Shown: positions 1-13,000 of the stretch, one piece after another
How the letters are laid out: every line of letters begins with the position of its first letter
Numbering within the stretch: the stretch's first letter is position 1
Assembly: GCF_902459465.1 (NCBI RefSeq)
Contig: NC_047068.1
Span: 13,477,195 to 13,541,194 of the forward strand
DNA from: Asterias rubens
Lineage: Eukaryota > Echinodermata > Asteroidea > Forcipulatida > Asteriidae
DNA: 64,000 nt
Direction: 5' to 3'
Made by a program: the position numbers and the translations under genes
The notes under the pieces: model-generated
The model's database searches: none
Told to the model about the DNA's origin: nothing
What the model saw: only the letters and a program-made list of their open reading frames with translations

Positions 1-1682
1 TTTGACTCTGCAGCCAACTAGGGTTAGAAAAGCGAAAAACCTGTGCAAGTTTTGTGCAAATTATATTTTCTAGATCATGCACGTTTTGTGTGTACATGAA
101 ACTAAATCACAAACATAAATAGTTTCCAATTTGATAATCCATGCTGCAGTCTTTAAGACTGTTCAGATATTGATCATTTAAGTCAGTTGAGAGTTGTGAA
201 CTCTGAAATGTATTTCTGCTCAACAAATTGATCAAAACATTATCTCACATCTTGTAGGTGTGAACTATATGCTTATTTACAAAAAGTATTTGTAACCCCT
301 TTAAATACAAAGGTTATGTTTATATAGTTTGTGCTGTTTGGTTTTTTTTTACCTGCAGAAAGTAAATTTGGTACATTTTCTGCACAATTTGTTTGTGGAA
401 TTAGAGACGCATTCCACTGGAGTATTGTGAAATAGTTTGAGGTTCACTTCAAATATCTTCCGACTCGCAGAGACCTAAATACAATCATTATGGAAGTCCT
501 TCGGACTTGTATGTTCATTGACTCCGCGTTTTAGATTTAATTTTCTGGTAGCTTTCTTGTATGCGCTATGCTGAAATAATGTTACCTACGAAAAAGCTTT
601 TTGTTTAAACGAGTTGCTAAACTTGAGTTGCTCCTATATTATATGTGATGGAAAGCTGAAATCTTTGATTTTCTTCTGCCTCGTGTGGATTATTAAAATT
701 ACAAAGGAGGAATAACGTTCATTATGTGCAAATCCGATGTGCACAACATAGTGATTTTTTTTATTTACAGTCTTATTAATATTGTGAACACCTTTTAATA
801 TTCAAAGTCATATTTACAATCAATTTAATTTGTTTGTTCTCGTGTGGACGTGAGTATAAAGTAGGAAGTTAAAGAAGTGATAGGTCTTATCTTTTAGTAA
901 TATCTATCCATATCAAGCTTCCTATAATATTTCAATTAATTTAGTCACAAGTTATTAAAGGAACGTTACAGAATTGATAAGAAGCAGACATCGAGAAGAT
1001 CACAGATTGACATAAAACTTACACGGTCTAATGATGATGATAGTAGAAAACATCCCTTGACATATTTCTGTCTGAAACTTCATACTTGATTAGAAATAAA
1101 TAATCTTATTTCGCGTTTGGAGTTTATCGCTCAGTGAGCGTTTTATTCATTTTTTTTTGTGTTGGCATCGATGCAATGCATTATTTGTAATCGGTCTTTC
1201 ACTAATCTCTCGTGACCCAGATGGCCGATCGATCTCGATCTTCTACAGGTTTGTCAGTTTATGTGTAAACGGTGGATTACATAAAGTGCTCACTCTGCCA
1301 GCAACTTTTTTGTTAGTAAAACCAATTCTGTAGTGTTCTTTAAGACATTGTTGCTTTTATCATTATTGTCCAGACTACAATTATGGTAGCACAAATATTG
1401 TAATTTTGTGTACAATATTGTTTAACCAGGTTGTACATTAATGCAGGTGACTGAACTATAATGTCCACAAATTTTGTACAAATAAATTTTTGACTTAATG
1501 TAAATATTGATGAATACCTTACTATTAAAAGCAAATCATGCATATATATATATATAGATGTAATGAGAGTGGTGTCTGTTGAATTATTTTTCACAAAGAT
1601 TCGAAAATTAGTTAGTCATAGACTTGGCTAAATTCAATGATTAGTTTGAAAGGGTGACTTGTTTGTAACTTAATTATAGCTG
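1..1682. other. AT-rich stretch, no gene seen
   Basis: Only short random frames. No repeat family was recognised apart from T-runs and a TA run near 1542-1555. Confidence 0.5.
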
Positions 1683-1858
1683 AAACTCCTTGGTGAGTAA
1701 ACGGAGCTGTTTAGCAGAAAATACTGCCTATAGCAAATTTATTTTATAAGAAAACATAAGTGGGACACCAGTCATAACATTGTAAACTTTATGGAATGAT
1801 GATTGGTAACTTTGGTTTGGCTTAGCAATATTGTCTTGTGCTTAGCAGGTTTTTATGC
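1683..1858. repeat. Diverged TGCTTAGC-type element
   Basis: Scattered TTTAGCAGAAA, GGGACACCAGTCA, CTTTATGGAATG and GCTTAGCA blocks shared with 34267-34445. It abuts the LINE relic. Confidence 0.45.
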
Positions 1859-2205
1859 TTACAGGCTTTCGATAAAATCGATAATCTGATAGACTGGTGG
1901 TTGAATGTATCTGGTTAGATTCTTGGCTTGCTGTGCAGATGCTGAAAATAACATTTCCCTAATGGCAGTTGAGAGATTGTTCCAAATCTTTGGCCCAGCC
2001 ACACTGAAGGCCTTCCGACCTAGAACTTTGTTTGCTCTGGGAACATTCAAGCGAGTGATGTCAAGTGTAGACCGAAGAATTCGTAGAGGAGTGTAATGTG
2101 ACAGTAAAGTGGTAATGTAATGAGGTGTTGTTTTGTTGAAGCATTTACAAACGAGAAGAGAAATCTTAAAATGGATTCGTTCTCTGATTGGTAGCCAATG
2201 AAGTT
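1859..2205 (-). pseudogene. LINE fragment: C-terminal end of a CR1/L2-like reverse transcriptase protein
   Basis: Translating the minus strand from 2205 gives about 115 open residues starting L-H-W-L-P-I-R-E-R-I-H-F-K and continuing to V-P-R-A-N-K-V-L-G-R-K-A-F-S-V and G-P-K-I-W-N-N-L. This pair of motifs marks the C-terminal region of many non-LTR retrotransposon proteins. A TAA lies directly upstream of the LHWLP motif, and no reverse transcriptase core is present, so it is a dead relic. Confidence 0.8.
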
Positions 2206-3920
2206 ACCTAAGTAATGGGGTAATATGTTCTCTCAAGGGTGTGGAACATATTACACGAGCTGCACTATTTTCCTGGCTTGCTGCAGTATGGACTGGCTCG
2301 TTGGTCATATTGCCTAATGGTCTCGTGGTTGGCTATGCTGATGCATGGGTTGATGACTCCAGCAAACCACTCGTCTCCACCACCTAGATACTGCCCCCAT
2401 TTGAAAAATTGACTGTTTTACTAAAAGCCTTCTCGTTTGCTACAAGAGGTCTTCAACCCAGCACTGCTCCTCAAGGGCTGGGTATCGTCGAAGGTGTGGC
2501 ATAGATTGGGGGTGATGGGGGTTGCACGAGGCAACTTGAAGGCAACCAACAATTGCAGTGCATGCAACGGAATAACTTCGGCAGCAAATGAGGAATTTTT
2601 CAAACAACAATGTTTATGGATTCTCTTCTTGGAGATTGCTTGTGGTGACATGAATCTAAGTCCCCGGTTCGAATCCCAGCCGGAGTATTCCAGGTGGGTC
2701 ACTCCACCGGAGTCACAATAAGCTTTGCAGGTAACATTTTGATTTGTTACCTGACATTCAAAAAGCAATTGCCTCAAGCATGGTAAAAATTTCCTGAGGT
2801 TTGGCTTGCTCTCGTGTGACTCTTGACCATGATTTTGAATAATGCCTAGCCGTACACATGACACTGTTGTGGCCTCATATCCAATTTTGATCTTTGCTGT
2901 GAAAACGTCCATTAATGCGAAGGTAACTATTTTTCCTTGGGGACAGTTTCAGGGGCAGAGTGCCTTTTTATGAATATAAGTTCATTAGGAATTATAAAAG
3001 CCTTGAAGGACGTTATAAACATCTGTTACGACCAGACGGGACCAGCCGTAGAGTTGTCTATTATTGAAGATGGACAATTTTCGCTGCACAATTTCTGTCT
3101 GCTAAGCAAAAATTAGCAGAATATCAGTCGCAGATGGTATATTATGTGACACGGCATTTGTTTTGTTTTTTTCCCCTGATAAGCATGATTTGACTGTGCT
3201 AAACTACTTTTTTTATTCTCGAGCAACTTCTGAACTTGCACCCTGGTTAGTGGTGTAGTATCACGTTCGATATTACAGACGACATTACAGTTTTATTAGC
3301 ACAAAGGTTTGCTTTACTCGGCAAAAATTTGCTAATTTTTTTCTCTGTTATTACAGCTCTAAGGAAGTGAGTTCTTCTAAAGTTCAACTGATACTAACAA
3401 AATACGTGCTTTGTGTCCAGCACTATATATTTGTCTGACAAAAAAGCAATAAGTTTTATTATATAACTAGGCCATAAAAACGATCAGGTTTTTACAGTAA
3501 TTAAGTTAACTTTTTCGAAGAGTCCTTGACTTTAGAACCATGAAATTGAATTAAATGAAAGCCCTTTCCGAGGTTTAGAAACTTTGAAAAAATTATCTCT
3601 CGTCATAGCATTATCATAATGGCTAGTTTGAAGCTGTGTTTATCATGATGTTCATCATGGTAGTCAACTTTTCCTGGTGACACGTAGAGATTTGTTCTGA
3701 CGTTCTCTTCTGAGTTTGAAATCAGTATCGAAATGTTACTTATGTGAATCCTCGTATAATAACATCATTGTCAGATGTTACACTTCAGTTTTATGATCTT
3801 GAAGATTCAAATTAGTCTCTGTTCAGAGCGTTTCACATTCTTTGATGGAATGAGTAAAACACATGAATGGCATAACAGAGAATAATAATTAACTGCATTT
3901 ATTTTTAGTGTTGTTTATCT
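2206..3920. other. No gene seen
   Basis: Apart from the box B-like block at 2655-2720 and a piece with TGCTAAGCAAAAATTAGCA near 3098, nothing was recognised. The overlapping 163- and 94-codon frames around 2421-2912 mirror each other and match no family I know. Confidence 0.5.
2655..2720 (+). repeat. Box B-like repeat fragment (CCGGTTCGAATCCCAG)
   Basis: CCCCGGTTCGAATCCCAG followed by a CCGGAG segment. A similar block lies in reverse orientation at about 31335-31375. The box B consensus is strong but no matching box A was found. Confidence 0.35.
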
Positions 3921-4023
3921 TTAAAGGCAACTTCGATGACCACTTGGGTTCAAATTTTCACATATTTATGCATACGTTTGGGATACACCAATATTGGTCT
4001 TTGACCATTTCCAAAGGTGTCCA
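3921..4023 (+). repeat. Family A miniature transposon, 3' fragment
   Basis: Matches only the right end of the family: CTTCGATGACC, TCAAATTTTCACA, GGTCTTTGACC and CAAAGGTGTCCAG. It ends where a family C palindrome begins. Confidence 0.6.
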
Positions 4024-4152
4024 GGGGTCGATTTCACAAAGAGTTGGGACTAGTCTTAGGAGATATTAAAACGTATGGCTAGTCCTAAGTTAGGACGAGT
4101 AACTCGTCCTAAGTCGAGATAAGACTAGTCTTAAATCTTTCTGAAATCCACG
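4024..4152. mobile_element. Family C palindromic miniature element
   Basis: GGGGTCGATTTCACAAAGAG at the left; the right end is decayed (TCTTTCTGAAATCCACG). The inside is repeated ACTAGTCYTAAGTTAGGACG-like palindromes. Confidence 0.75.
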
Positions 4153-4423
4153 CCAGTGCCCTCAATCGAGGTTCTCGATTCTACGTCTGTCTCCCCCGCC
4201 TTGATCTATAATTACAATCAGCCTGCCATATTTGCTCTGTCGACTCGTAAATATACAATTCCCAACTCCAACTAGGAGCCCGGCAGGCCACAATCAAATT
4301 GAGGTCTTCGCTTCACAAAATAAAACGTTCTGTACAGTGAGATAATACGAGAAACGTAATTGCTTTGTAATGAAGTTGCTGAGTGTCCAACCCCTACTAT
4401 ATCCTAGTTGTAAGATTTGTTAA

Positions 4424-4698
4424 AAGGAAGGTACACGTTTGATACTTGTCAAAGACCAGTCTTCTCACTTGGTGTATCCCAACATAAGCATAAAATAACA
4501 AGCCTGTGACAATTTTAGCTCAATTGGTCATCGAAGTTGCGAGAAAATGATGAGAGAAAAAAGGGAATAAAAGGCTTCTAGCTAGAAGTCTTTTATTATT
4601 TTAGTGAGACATTACCTCTTTCTCAAAATCTATGCTACTTCAAGTCAGTTTTTAAGTTAATATTTGTTTTGAGTAATTACCAAAAGTGTACCTTCCCT
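4424..4698 (+). mobile_element. Family A miniature transposon, variant ends
   Basis: Flanked by TTAA. The ends are AAGGAAGGTACACGTTTG and CAAAAGTGTACCTTCCCT rather than the usual GGCACTGGACACT, but the inside (TTGTCAAAGACCAGTCTTCT, GTCATCGAAGTTGCGAGA) is family A. The copy at 56495-56768 has the same ends. Confidence 0.75.
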
Positions 4699-4702
4699 TT
4701 AA

Positions 4703-5573
4703 AGTGATATTGAACGTAAGTCTTGGTGGTCGAAATGCAGTGATTTGGGAATGATGCCTCTTCCAAGAGACTGTTTGAGAAGACAATATGCCTTGATATG
4801 CAGGCATAGGGGTTGTATTGGGATACATGTGATGTTAAACGTTCCCTTGTTAACCATATTACTGCTCTTTTCTTAAAATTGTATCTACATTTGAGTAATT
4901 TGATTTGCTAGTTAATGTAGTTATTAGTCATATTTATACACGATTACTTAGTAATTTTGGTACGAACAAAGATAAGTTTACTACAGCGGGATGTGAACCT
5001 ACGACCCATGGGTTCACGTGCCTGCACTCATCAGAAGTCCGATGCCCAAGGATGGTGTCAGTGTAGTACTTGTGTTAGTCGTAGTTTATTTCTGGGCAAT
5101 CGGGGCAGAAACTTCTTCAGTTTGTGGTAGAAGGTCGAGGAGGGGGCGGGCAAAGGTTCTGAGCGTTTAGGGATGGAAGCTCCCGCATCTGCCCCCCTCC
5201 CACCCCTACCCGGTTACCCCTTGGTTATGGCTAAAGCTGTTCACAGAATGGCAAGGGTAATGTTTCAGGTTGCGGTTGAGGTGAGTCTTGATGTCTAGTG
5301 TTGAACACCGTAGTCGACACCAAATGATTCCAAGGTTTCTTTTGTATATTATTATCCAAAGATTTTACAGTCAGTTCTGAGTCATTCTCACTACCTCAGC
5401 GTTTCGCATGCGTATCAACGCCGTTTAAAAATTGTTGAAATAGCTCATTACTCCATTCTGTGACGATGGTGCGCAGGTGGCTCAAAGTCATGGTATGATT
5501 GTTTGGATGTTAATTGAGTGTGGATGCAATGGTAGCGTTGATTCTATACAAAATATTTACATTTCAGAGGGCT
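4703..5573. other. No gene seen
   Basis: Unique-looking sequence with a C-rich patch near 5187-5220. Confidence 0.45.
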
Positions 5574-5577
5574 TTAA

Positions 5578-6364
5578 AGGGACTTGACACTATTGGCAAT
5601 TACTCAAAACAATTGTTAGCACAAAAACTTAATTGATAGGGAGCAATAAGCCTTTTTGAGATATGGCGGACACAATGCTACAGCACTATAGTAAAGTCTT
5701 GGGTAAATTTGTGTGTATAGTTAAGGTAAGGTTCAATTTATTTGCAACCACATACGGTTGGATTCATTATAATAAAAAAACTAAAACTTACAAAATACAT
5801 CACATAAACTTTAAAATCATTAAACTATGTATTTACAAGATAAAGGTACAAAAAGTAAATGAAAAATATCAAAGAATGACCAGTAAAAATATAACAATAT
5901 ATAGTAAGAGAGATTAACAGCAATATATTTACAATACTAGAAGAAAAACATTCTTAAAACATGAACTTTATTTAAGTAGGATTTGAAACTTTGCATGGTG
6001 GAAGTATCTTGAACTTAATTTGTATACACCACTCCTATCACATCCGCCATAATACCTCAAAAAGGCTATGGAGTTTTTGGAGTATAAAATATTGTGAGAA
6101 ACGGCTCCCTCTGAAGTAACACATTTGTTGAGAAAAGGTAATTTTTGACTTATATAATAAAATACTTCAGCTGAAACCTTTATTAGGCATCTGAAAGCAC
6201 ACGAATTTGTGCAACAAGGGTGTTTTTTTTATTTCATCGTTCTCTTGCAGCTTCGATAACCAATTGAGTCAAAAAATTCACAGGTTTATTATTGTATGTA
6301 TAATGTTGGGATACGGAAAGTAATGACACGGATCTTTGATAACTACCAAAGGTGTCCAGTGCCT
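5578..6364 (+). mobile_element. Family A miniature transposon, interrupted by a nested element
   Basis: The left part (5578-5648) and right part (6067-6364) join into a family A copy bounded by TTAA. The gap is filled by a second inverted-repeat element. The centre carries the TTCAGCTGAA palindrome subtype. Confidence 0.75.
5649..6066. mobile_element. Nested inverted-repeat element with CTTTTTGAG ends
   Basis: The left end CCTTTTTGAGATATGGCGGA is mirrored by TCCGCCATAATACCTCAAAA and AGG on the right. TA lies on both sides (5647-5648 and 6067-6068). About 418 bases, AT-rich, without transposase: a non-autonomous element, perhaps of a TA-targeting superfamily. Confidence 0.7.
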
Positions 6365-6553
6365 TTAAAAAAAGGGGGGGGGGTTCTTTTAAATGTTGTA
6401 GGAATTGCAAGAATTACAAGCTAGAATTATCTTGAGGTTTAGGGCTGCGAGTTCGTGTGAAAGATTTACCGAGGTTAATTATAGACAGGATGCAAACGGG
6501 ATGGGGAGGGTGAAGCTTGTACTGTGGGGAGGCGAGGCTCAGTGGGTTCTTAA

Positions 6554-6927
6554 AGACACTGGACACTATTGCCAATTGTCTAAGACCAGTTTTCTCACTT
6601 GCTGTATCTCAACATATGCATAAAATTATAAACCTGTGAACATTTGAACGCAATTGGTCGTCGAAGTTGCGAGATAATGAAATAAAAAACACACTTGTCG
6701 CACGAAGTTGTGTGCTTTCAGATGCTTGATCTCGAGACCTCAAAATCTAATTCTGAGGTCTCGAAATCTAATTCGTTGAAAATTACTTCTTTCTCGAAAA
6801 CCACGTTACTTCAGAGGGAGCAGTTTTTCACAATGTTTGATACTATCAACAGCTCCCCGTTACTCATTACCAAGTTAGGTTTTGTGCTAATAACTATTTT
6901 GAGTAATTACTAATAGGTCCACTGCCT
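6554..6927 (+). mobile_element. Family A miniature transposon
   Basis: A complete copy between TTAA at 6550-6553 and 6928-6931, starting AGACACTGGACACTATTGC and ending ATAGGTCCACTGCCT. It has the TCGAGACCTCA...TGAGGTCTCGA central palindrome. Confidence 0.85.
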
Positions 6928-7526
6928 TTAAACACAAAAACAGAATTACTGCGAAATTGCTTCAGAAATTGTGTCCATCATTGTCTCCAGGGACTTTGTA
7001 CGGAGCAGCAGGTTCGTAGAAATGTAGAGAAGGTTAACGTTGCTTGCTGGAGCGTTTATTTGTTGTCATAGGGATGCAGGTGGGACACGATAAAGAGAAC
7101 TGATGACGTCATCAAATTCAAGCAAAAACAAAAATTGAGACATAATGAACGCAATTGTTTTTTTTATGCTCAAAGTGTGTGTGTGATGTGTGACATGAAA
7201 TTATACTCCTATTTGGTACCATCTGGAGACGGACAAAACAAATAAAGGGAAAATCCACTTAGGGGAATTATAAAGACCGGGGTGCCCCACAGGGAATTTG
7301 TTTACAAAGTCTATGGGATAATCTTACAGGGATGTCTCCACAGGGATGCAAATTTGAGAATGTGTGATTCACTTTCGTTTATTAATTTTGTTTTTTGAGC
7401 AAGCCCCGGAACACAAGCCAAAGCCGTGTGTATCAAAAATAGCCATACAAAACGCCTCTTTGTTTGTATACTATTAATATTATAATAACATATATGCTGT
7501 CGTTTATACACTTCGTTAATAAATAA

Positions 7527-7594
7527 CAAACAAACAAACAAACAAACAAACAAACAAACAAACAAACAAATAAACAAACAAATAAACAAACAAG
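7527..7594. repeat. CAAA microsatellite
   Basis: About 16 units of CAAA with two TAAA interruptions. It produces long apparent Phe/Val/Cys/Leu frames that are not genes. Confidence 0.95.
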
Positions 7595-8179
7595 CACCCG
7601 ACGCAATTTGTCCCCCTGTAATATGGAATCGGCATCCTAAAATAAATTCCTGATTTTGTTTAAGGATTCCCTTTTAAAAATCGTTTAAGAAAGAAAAAAA
7701 TTCCCCATTAAAAAGCACTTCAATAGTGGCAATGTTGATGTACGGAAAACAAAATTGCCACCCGACACCCTATCACCCCGACAAATATTTAACAAAAACA
7801 AAAACGTTGAGTGAATAGGCCTATGTTTTGCACGGTTGGTTGAACTACTGTGATGTTCCCGAGTACGCTGCCGTCTTCTAGCGTCAACTCTCGGGGGACA
7901 AATCAAGCCGCGGTTCCGCCTTTTAATTCCTCAACGACACACCATGAACCTTTATTGGATTTTAGTGGAGAAGCCGATTTGCTTGGATGGCTATAAAGCA
8001 AACCCTCGCATTTTGTTTGCTTGAATTAAAAAATATATCTGTAGTATTCTTTGTCTGTCTTGTAATCGCTATTTTCAAGAAAATATTGTTGTTTAAATTG
8101 TTGATGTTATATTATTGTTCAATATTTATGGTAATAATGATGTGCATCCTGAGTGAATTCACATCCAATCCTAGTACAA

Positions 8180-8395
8180 GGGACCTATGATTTAATGTAC
8201 CAAGTATCCGAAGGACAAAGCAATGGTGTGTGGTACAAAGTATAATCTTGCGCTAGGACACAAGTGACACGACCAGGACTTGAACCCACACTCTGCTGAT
8301 CAGAAATACAAGAGTTGAGTCCGGTGGATGGATTTGATAAACCCTCCCCCACATACAAAACGAGGGCACACAATCTAATACACATCTAAGGTTTA
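8180..8395 (-). mobile_element. tRNA-derived SINE, partial copy
   Basis: The minus strand reads ATCAGCAGAGTGTGGGTTCA and then AGTCCTGG, aligning with the box B region of the SINE at 26405-26875, followed by the shared CACTTGTGTC and TTCGGAT segments. The A-box half is diverged. Confidence 0.6.
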
Positions 8396-8598
8396 AGATT
8401 ACGAAGAACCAACGCTGTCGATAGTTCTATGGACAATTCTGAGTACAAAAGCGAATAAATAATTCAAGCGACCCTGTCAAAACAAAATATAAAGAAAAAA
8501 ATACCTCACGATACACCAGATAATCAACAGAAAAATAGGTCTACATACAATTTCTGGATTTTTAACGAATTTCCATGTTTCCCCCTTTTCCGCATGAA

Positions 8599-8981
8599 AG
8601 CCAGTGGACACTATTGGTAATTTTCAAAGACCAGTCTTCTCACTTGGTGTTTCTCAACATATTTTATGCAAAAAATAACAAACCTGTGAAAATTTGAGCT
8701 CGATTGGTCGTCGGAGTTGCGAGATAACTATGAAAGAAAAAACACCCTTGTCACACGAAGTTGTGTGCTTTCAAATGCTTGATTTCAGGTCCTCAAATTC
8801 TTAACTTGAGGTCTCGAAATCAAATTCGTGGAAAATGACTTCTTTCTCGAAAACTACGTCACTTCAGAGGGAGCCGTTTCTAACAATGTTTTAAACTATC
8901 AACCTCTCCCCATTACTTGTTACCAAGTAAGGTTTTATGCTAATAATTATTTTGAGTAATTACCAATAGTGTCCAATGCCT
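8599..8981 (+). mobile_element. Family A miniature transposon
   Basis: A complete copy with GCCAGTGGACACTATTGG at the left and AATAGTGTCCAATGCCT before TTAA at the right. The left TTAA has decayed to TGAA. Confidence 0.85.
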
Positions 8982-9572
8982 TTAAACCTATTTCCTGAAC
9001 GCTCTCACTGCAAACTGCACATAGCCTGTAATTGTTTAGGCCATGATCTACCGACACTCACCAGAAAATGATGGCCTAAATTATAATGCCCTGGTTTAGA
9101 GGCCTATTACGAATCTCCGCTTTACCCCCTTTTCCGCATTTATAAATCCCTTTTTCCTGAACTGTACAGAGCCTATATAATTGTTAAGGCCATGAACTAC
9201 GGACAATGCGCAATTAAAGATGGTTGACCGAGTCGATTTAAGATTTTAAATATTAAAGATGCCATCTTCACTTGGTGTGTCTGTTCTCACTTTCTCACCC
9301 GGAACAAATTTGCCAATTTAATTGGTATTCACACTGGCAATCGGATCGCAGCACTTCCTATACTTTGCGCATGATACTCATGCAACTTACTTATGGCGGG
9401 AAAATAGAATGAGAGAGAAAGGCCTACTAGCACCTAACACCTGACCGGTATTAGTAGCATACAGAATTTAAATACCACTGAAGATATCCTTTTTGTATCC
9501 TTTCATTTTTATATTTACAATTTTTTTCTTTTTTTCTTCTTTTTAATAGGGTCTGACGTAAAGTCACTGCAA

Positions 9573-9729
9573 GTAATTTCACGAAACGCTAGGATTAATC
9601 CCATCTCGAGTTAGGACGAGTAACCCGTCCTTCGGATGGGTTCAATGCGTCTACGTCTTAGGATACTGAACTTAACTCGTCCTAACATTAATCCTAATTT
9701 AGGAAAAGTTTGGTTAAATCGACGGCTGG
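9573..9729. mobile_element. Family C palindromic miniature element
   Basis: AATTTCACGAAACGCTAGGA to GGTTAAATCGACGGCTGG with CGAGTTAGGACGAGTAACC inside. It abuts a truncated family A copy. Confidence 0.65.
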
Positions 9730-9734
9730 ACGAT

Positions 9735-10052
9735 ATGATTGTTAGCATAGAAACCTGTTTGGTAACGAGCAGTGGAGAGCTGTCGATAGTGTAAAACATT
9801 GTGAGAAACGGCTCCCTCTGAATTCTGAAGAAACATCGTTTTTGAGAAAAAAAAGGTCATTTCTCACTCTAAAGCCTATTGCTGTGCATCTGAAAGCACA
9901 CAAACGTGTGCAACAAGAGTATAGTGTCTTTGCTTTCATTATTTTCTTGCAACTTCGATGACAATTGAGCTTAAATTTTCACAGGTTTGTTATTGTATGC
10001 ATATGTTGGGATACAGCAACTGTGAAGACTAGCCTTTGACAATCACCAATGG
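9735..10052 (-). mobile_element. Family A miniature transposon, truncated
   Basis: Starts inside the family (GTTAGCATAGAAACCTG) directly after a family C palindrome that ends at 9729, and runs to ACAATCACCAATGGTA. The outer ends are lost. Confidence 0.7.
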
Positions 10053-13000
10053 TATATGAGACCTCCCTGCATCCTTCATCATACTGTGAACCATCTTTAA
10101 CATCAATCGTATGTACAAAATGTCACACGTAAAAAGTCACGAATTGGACCGTGTCTCGAATATTTACTTAAAAAATACTTCTGTAAATATTCACCGTTTG
10201 TTATTACACAAATATTGGTGATTTGGGCACAAATGGGTCTTGAATATAATAAATATTGTGTCCCTAAAGCGATCATAATTACCCACTCTTAGATAACATT
10301 AGTATGCCTGGCCATAGAATAAATATTGGTAGCTAATCCAACAAAATCACACATGGCATGGATTTTGGAAGACCCTGCATGATTATTGGGCTAAAAAAAC
10401 GTATGCCTAATACGTGTAAAGTATTCGGATAAGAGGTGCTGTCTCTGTTCTGGATAATGGCAGCGTATCCCTTTCGTTTACATAAGATCAGCCATTAAAT
10501 GCTTGAGGGACTAGGGTGTGACCATTATAAATTGATGAGGTTTTCATGAGAATTACTTCTGGTTGGTCATGCATACCAAACCGTCTGCGACATTTATGTA
10601 CACGAAACTACGGGGAGCGTGTATCGTGAACGTCAAGGTACCAACTAAAATGCATGTTACTAGGTCTAGCAGTTTAAACATTTCAGAAAATATAATTATC
10701 TGTTACAAACTGCTGACCAACCAAAATGAGCTAGGTATAAATGCAAAAAATAGCTAACACTCTAATAAGGTGTAGTATACAATCCCGTCTATATCTCGTT
10801 GCCCCCCCCCCCTCCCCACGTGACTGCTTTCAATGTCGACTCTCATTGCGCGGTCTTCGCTGCCGCCAACATTGAGCAGGGGTAAGGGGGGTGATGTTTA
10901 TAGTCCCATTTGGGAATGGGTTGTCCAATCATTTTGGCCGGGATTTAGTCACAAAACTAAGTTTTATTATTTCTAAACACATCACGTTGTGATTCTAGTC
11001 ACAGCACGAAGTCTTGATATATCTAAACAGAGACCTACAACATGTCCTTTTCACTGTCGCTGTCGTTACCGATGTCACTGTCATTGTAAATTGCCGTTGT
11101 TTTATACTCGTTGTCATTTTTGTTGCTGCTTTTTTTTCTTCCGAATTCCCATAATTTTACGGGTGGAGATGTGACTTTGGGGTCGAGTGTAGCTACATTC
11201 AATGTTGTCCAAGACTGCATGCGCATAAACACCATTACAATATTATGAAATATCTACCCACCTATTCCGGAATGCATTCAGTCTTGTTGGGATCTGAGAT
11301 GAATGGCTATCTACCGGTGAATCCATTGGTCATGACCCGTTTATCAAGCGCATCTGTGGCCGCGGGGGCTGACTTTTAGGCTGATGGTTTAAACTGCTGG
11401 ATAAAGGCTAATAAAACTTGCTCCAGAAAAGCGCTCAACTTTTCTGTAACTTTTACTTGTTTTACTCTTTGTTTTCAACTGAGAACGACCGGAGCTGTCG
11501 ATTGTAGTGTTGCACCTCACATTATTTCCATCCGAACACCGCAACTCTCCCTCGGTGCAATTACTTTTCTGTTCATCAAAATTGCCATTCGTAAGGCTTT
11601 TTCGAGTTTTTTTTTTTCCAAATCGATTTGAAAAAGAGAGAGAATTCTCAAAACAAAATTCAGGAAAAAAATGAGGATGGCAACTCTATACTCAAAAAGG
11701 AAAAAAAGTGCTCCCGTGTGATTCTATACAAGCCTTGCTGTGTCTCATTGCCCAGTGGACACTTTAAACAATGTTGTCAAATTATGGGTGACAACTATTG
11801 CAATAATAATCTTGCCTTTTTAAACATTTAATGCGAGAAGTGTCTCTAGGAATGTCCAGAGAGTGAGGTTGCTCTAGAGGTTTTGAATAGTGTGATATGT
11901 TCACCTTCAAAAGAATGCTGTAAAACACATTCGTTTACTTAAGGCACTGGACACTATTGTTAATCACTAGCACAAAAACGTACTTGTTTACGATGGAGAG
12001 CTGTCGTTAGTACAAAATATTGTGAGAAACGGCTCCCTCTAAAAGAACGGTTTTCCAGAAATAGGTATTTGTTCACTAAAATATTTTAATTCGATTCCGA
12101 GACCTCAGAATTTGATTTTGAGGTCTCGAAACCAAGCATCTGAAAGCACACAACTTCATGTGGCACGGGTGTTTTTCTTCCATCATCTCGCAACTTCGAC
12201 GACCTTTGTCAATATTACCAAAGGTGTGCCGTGTCTTTCGATGCACTGGGTTTTAGTCCAAACTTGCACATGCATATGATGGGGTTCACCAAGTGAGAGT
12301 ACTCGTCTTTATCTTTGACTAATACCAAAGGTGTCCAGTGCCTTTAAAGCACAAAAAGAATATTGTGGTAAAACATTTTGCGGCCCCTATGAATTTTTTT
12401 ATTTAAAATATTGCAAGATGATTTATAAACCCCCACTTTCCCCAAAATGATAGCGCCCATTGTCGACATCAAAATTCTCATTTGCAAAAATCCTTGAACA
12501 CAAAAAGGCCTGACATTAGTATTCAGCAGGAAGACAGATTGATTTATTCCTGATTAATTCTCTTATTGCTTAATAACGTTCTCGAATAAAGTACCAGACT
12601 ATAGTGCTGATGCATATACTTATAGCTGATTGACACTTAATAATGAAGGTACCATACATAGCGATCATGGTTATTTGATAACAGAGCAATTATGGGGAGA
12701 ATAATGAAACAAAGTATCCACTCCAATTATGTTTACTATTCGGCTCGTTCTTGTTCTTAGTGTGACATTATCTGATTGAGCGTACTGGCTTATGGGAGAT
12801 GACAACGAGAGACAAGCATTATAATCTTGATGGCATTATTTTATAATAATAAAATCACTATGGACGCTTTAGGGTGGATATTATTTTTGCTATTTCTAGA
12901 TTCATGCTTCGAACTAGTCAGTTGCCTTAGTGTAAAATATCAAGGTTACCGTTACTCTGTGGATAAAAGCCAATTTGTTTTGCATGACGCTCACTTAAGG

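Larger units (their letters stand above)
6932..9572. other. Non-coding stretch with microsatellite, SINE piece and one family A copy
   Basis: Outside the CAAA run, the SINE fragment (8180-8395) and the element at 8599-8981, no gene or further repeat was seen. Confidence 0.45.

Noticed and set aside
2421..2912. 163-codon minus-strand frame
   Set aside because: Covers a box B-like repeat piece, has no domain I recognise and no splice or codon support.
7311..7589. 92-codon minus-strand frame starting with Cys-Leu-Phe-Val repeats
   Set aside because: Produced by the CAAA microsatellite, with no recognisable domain beyond it.
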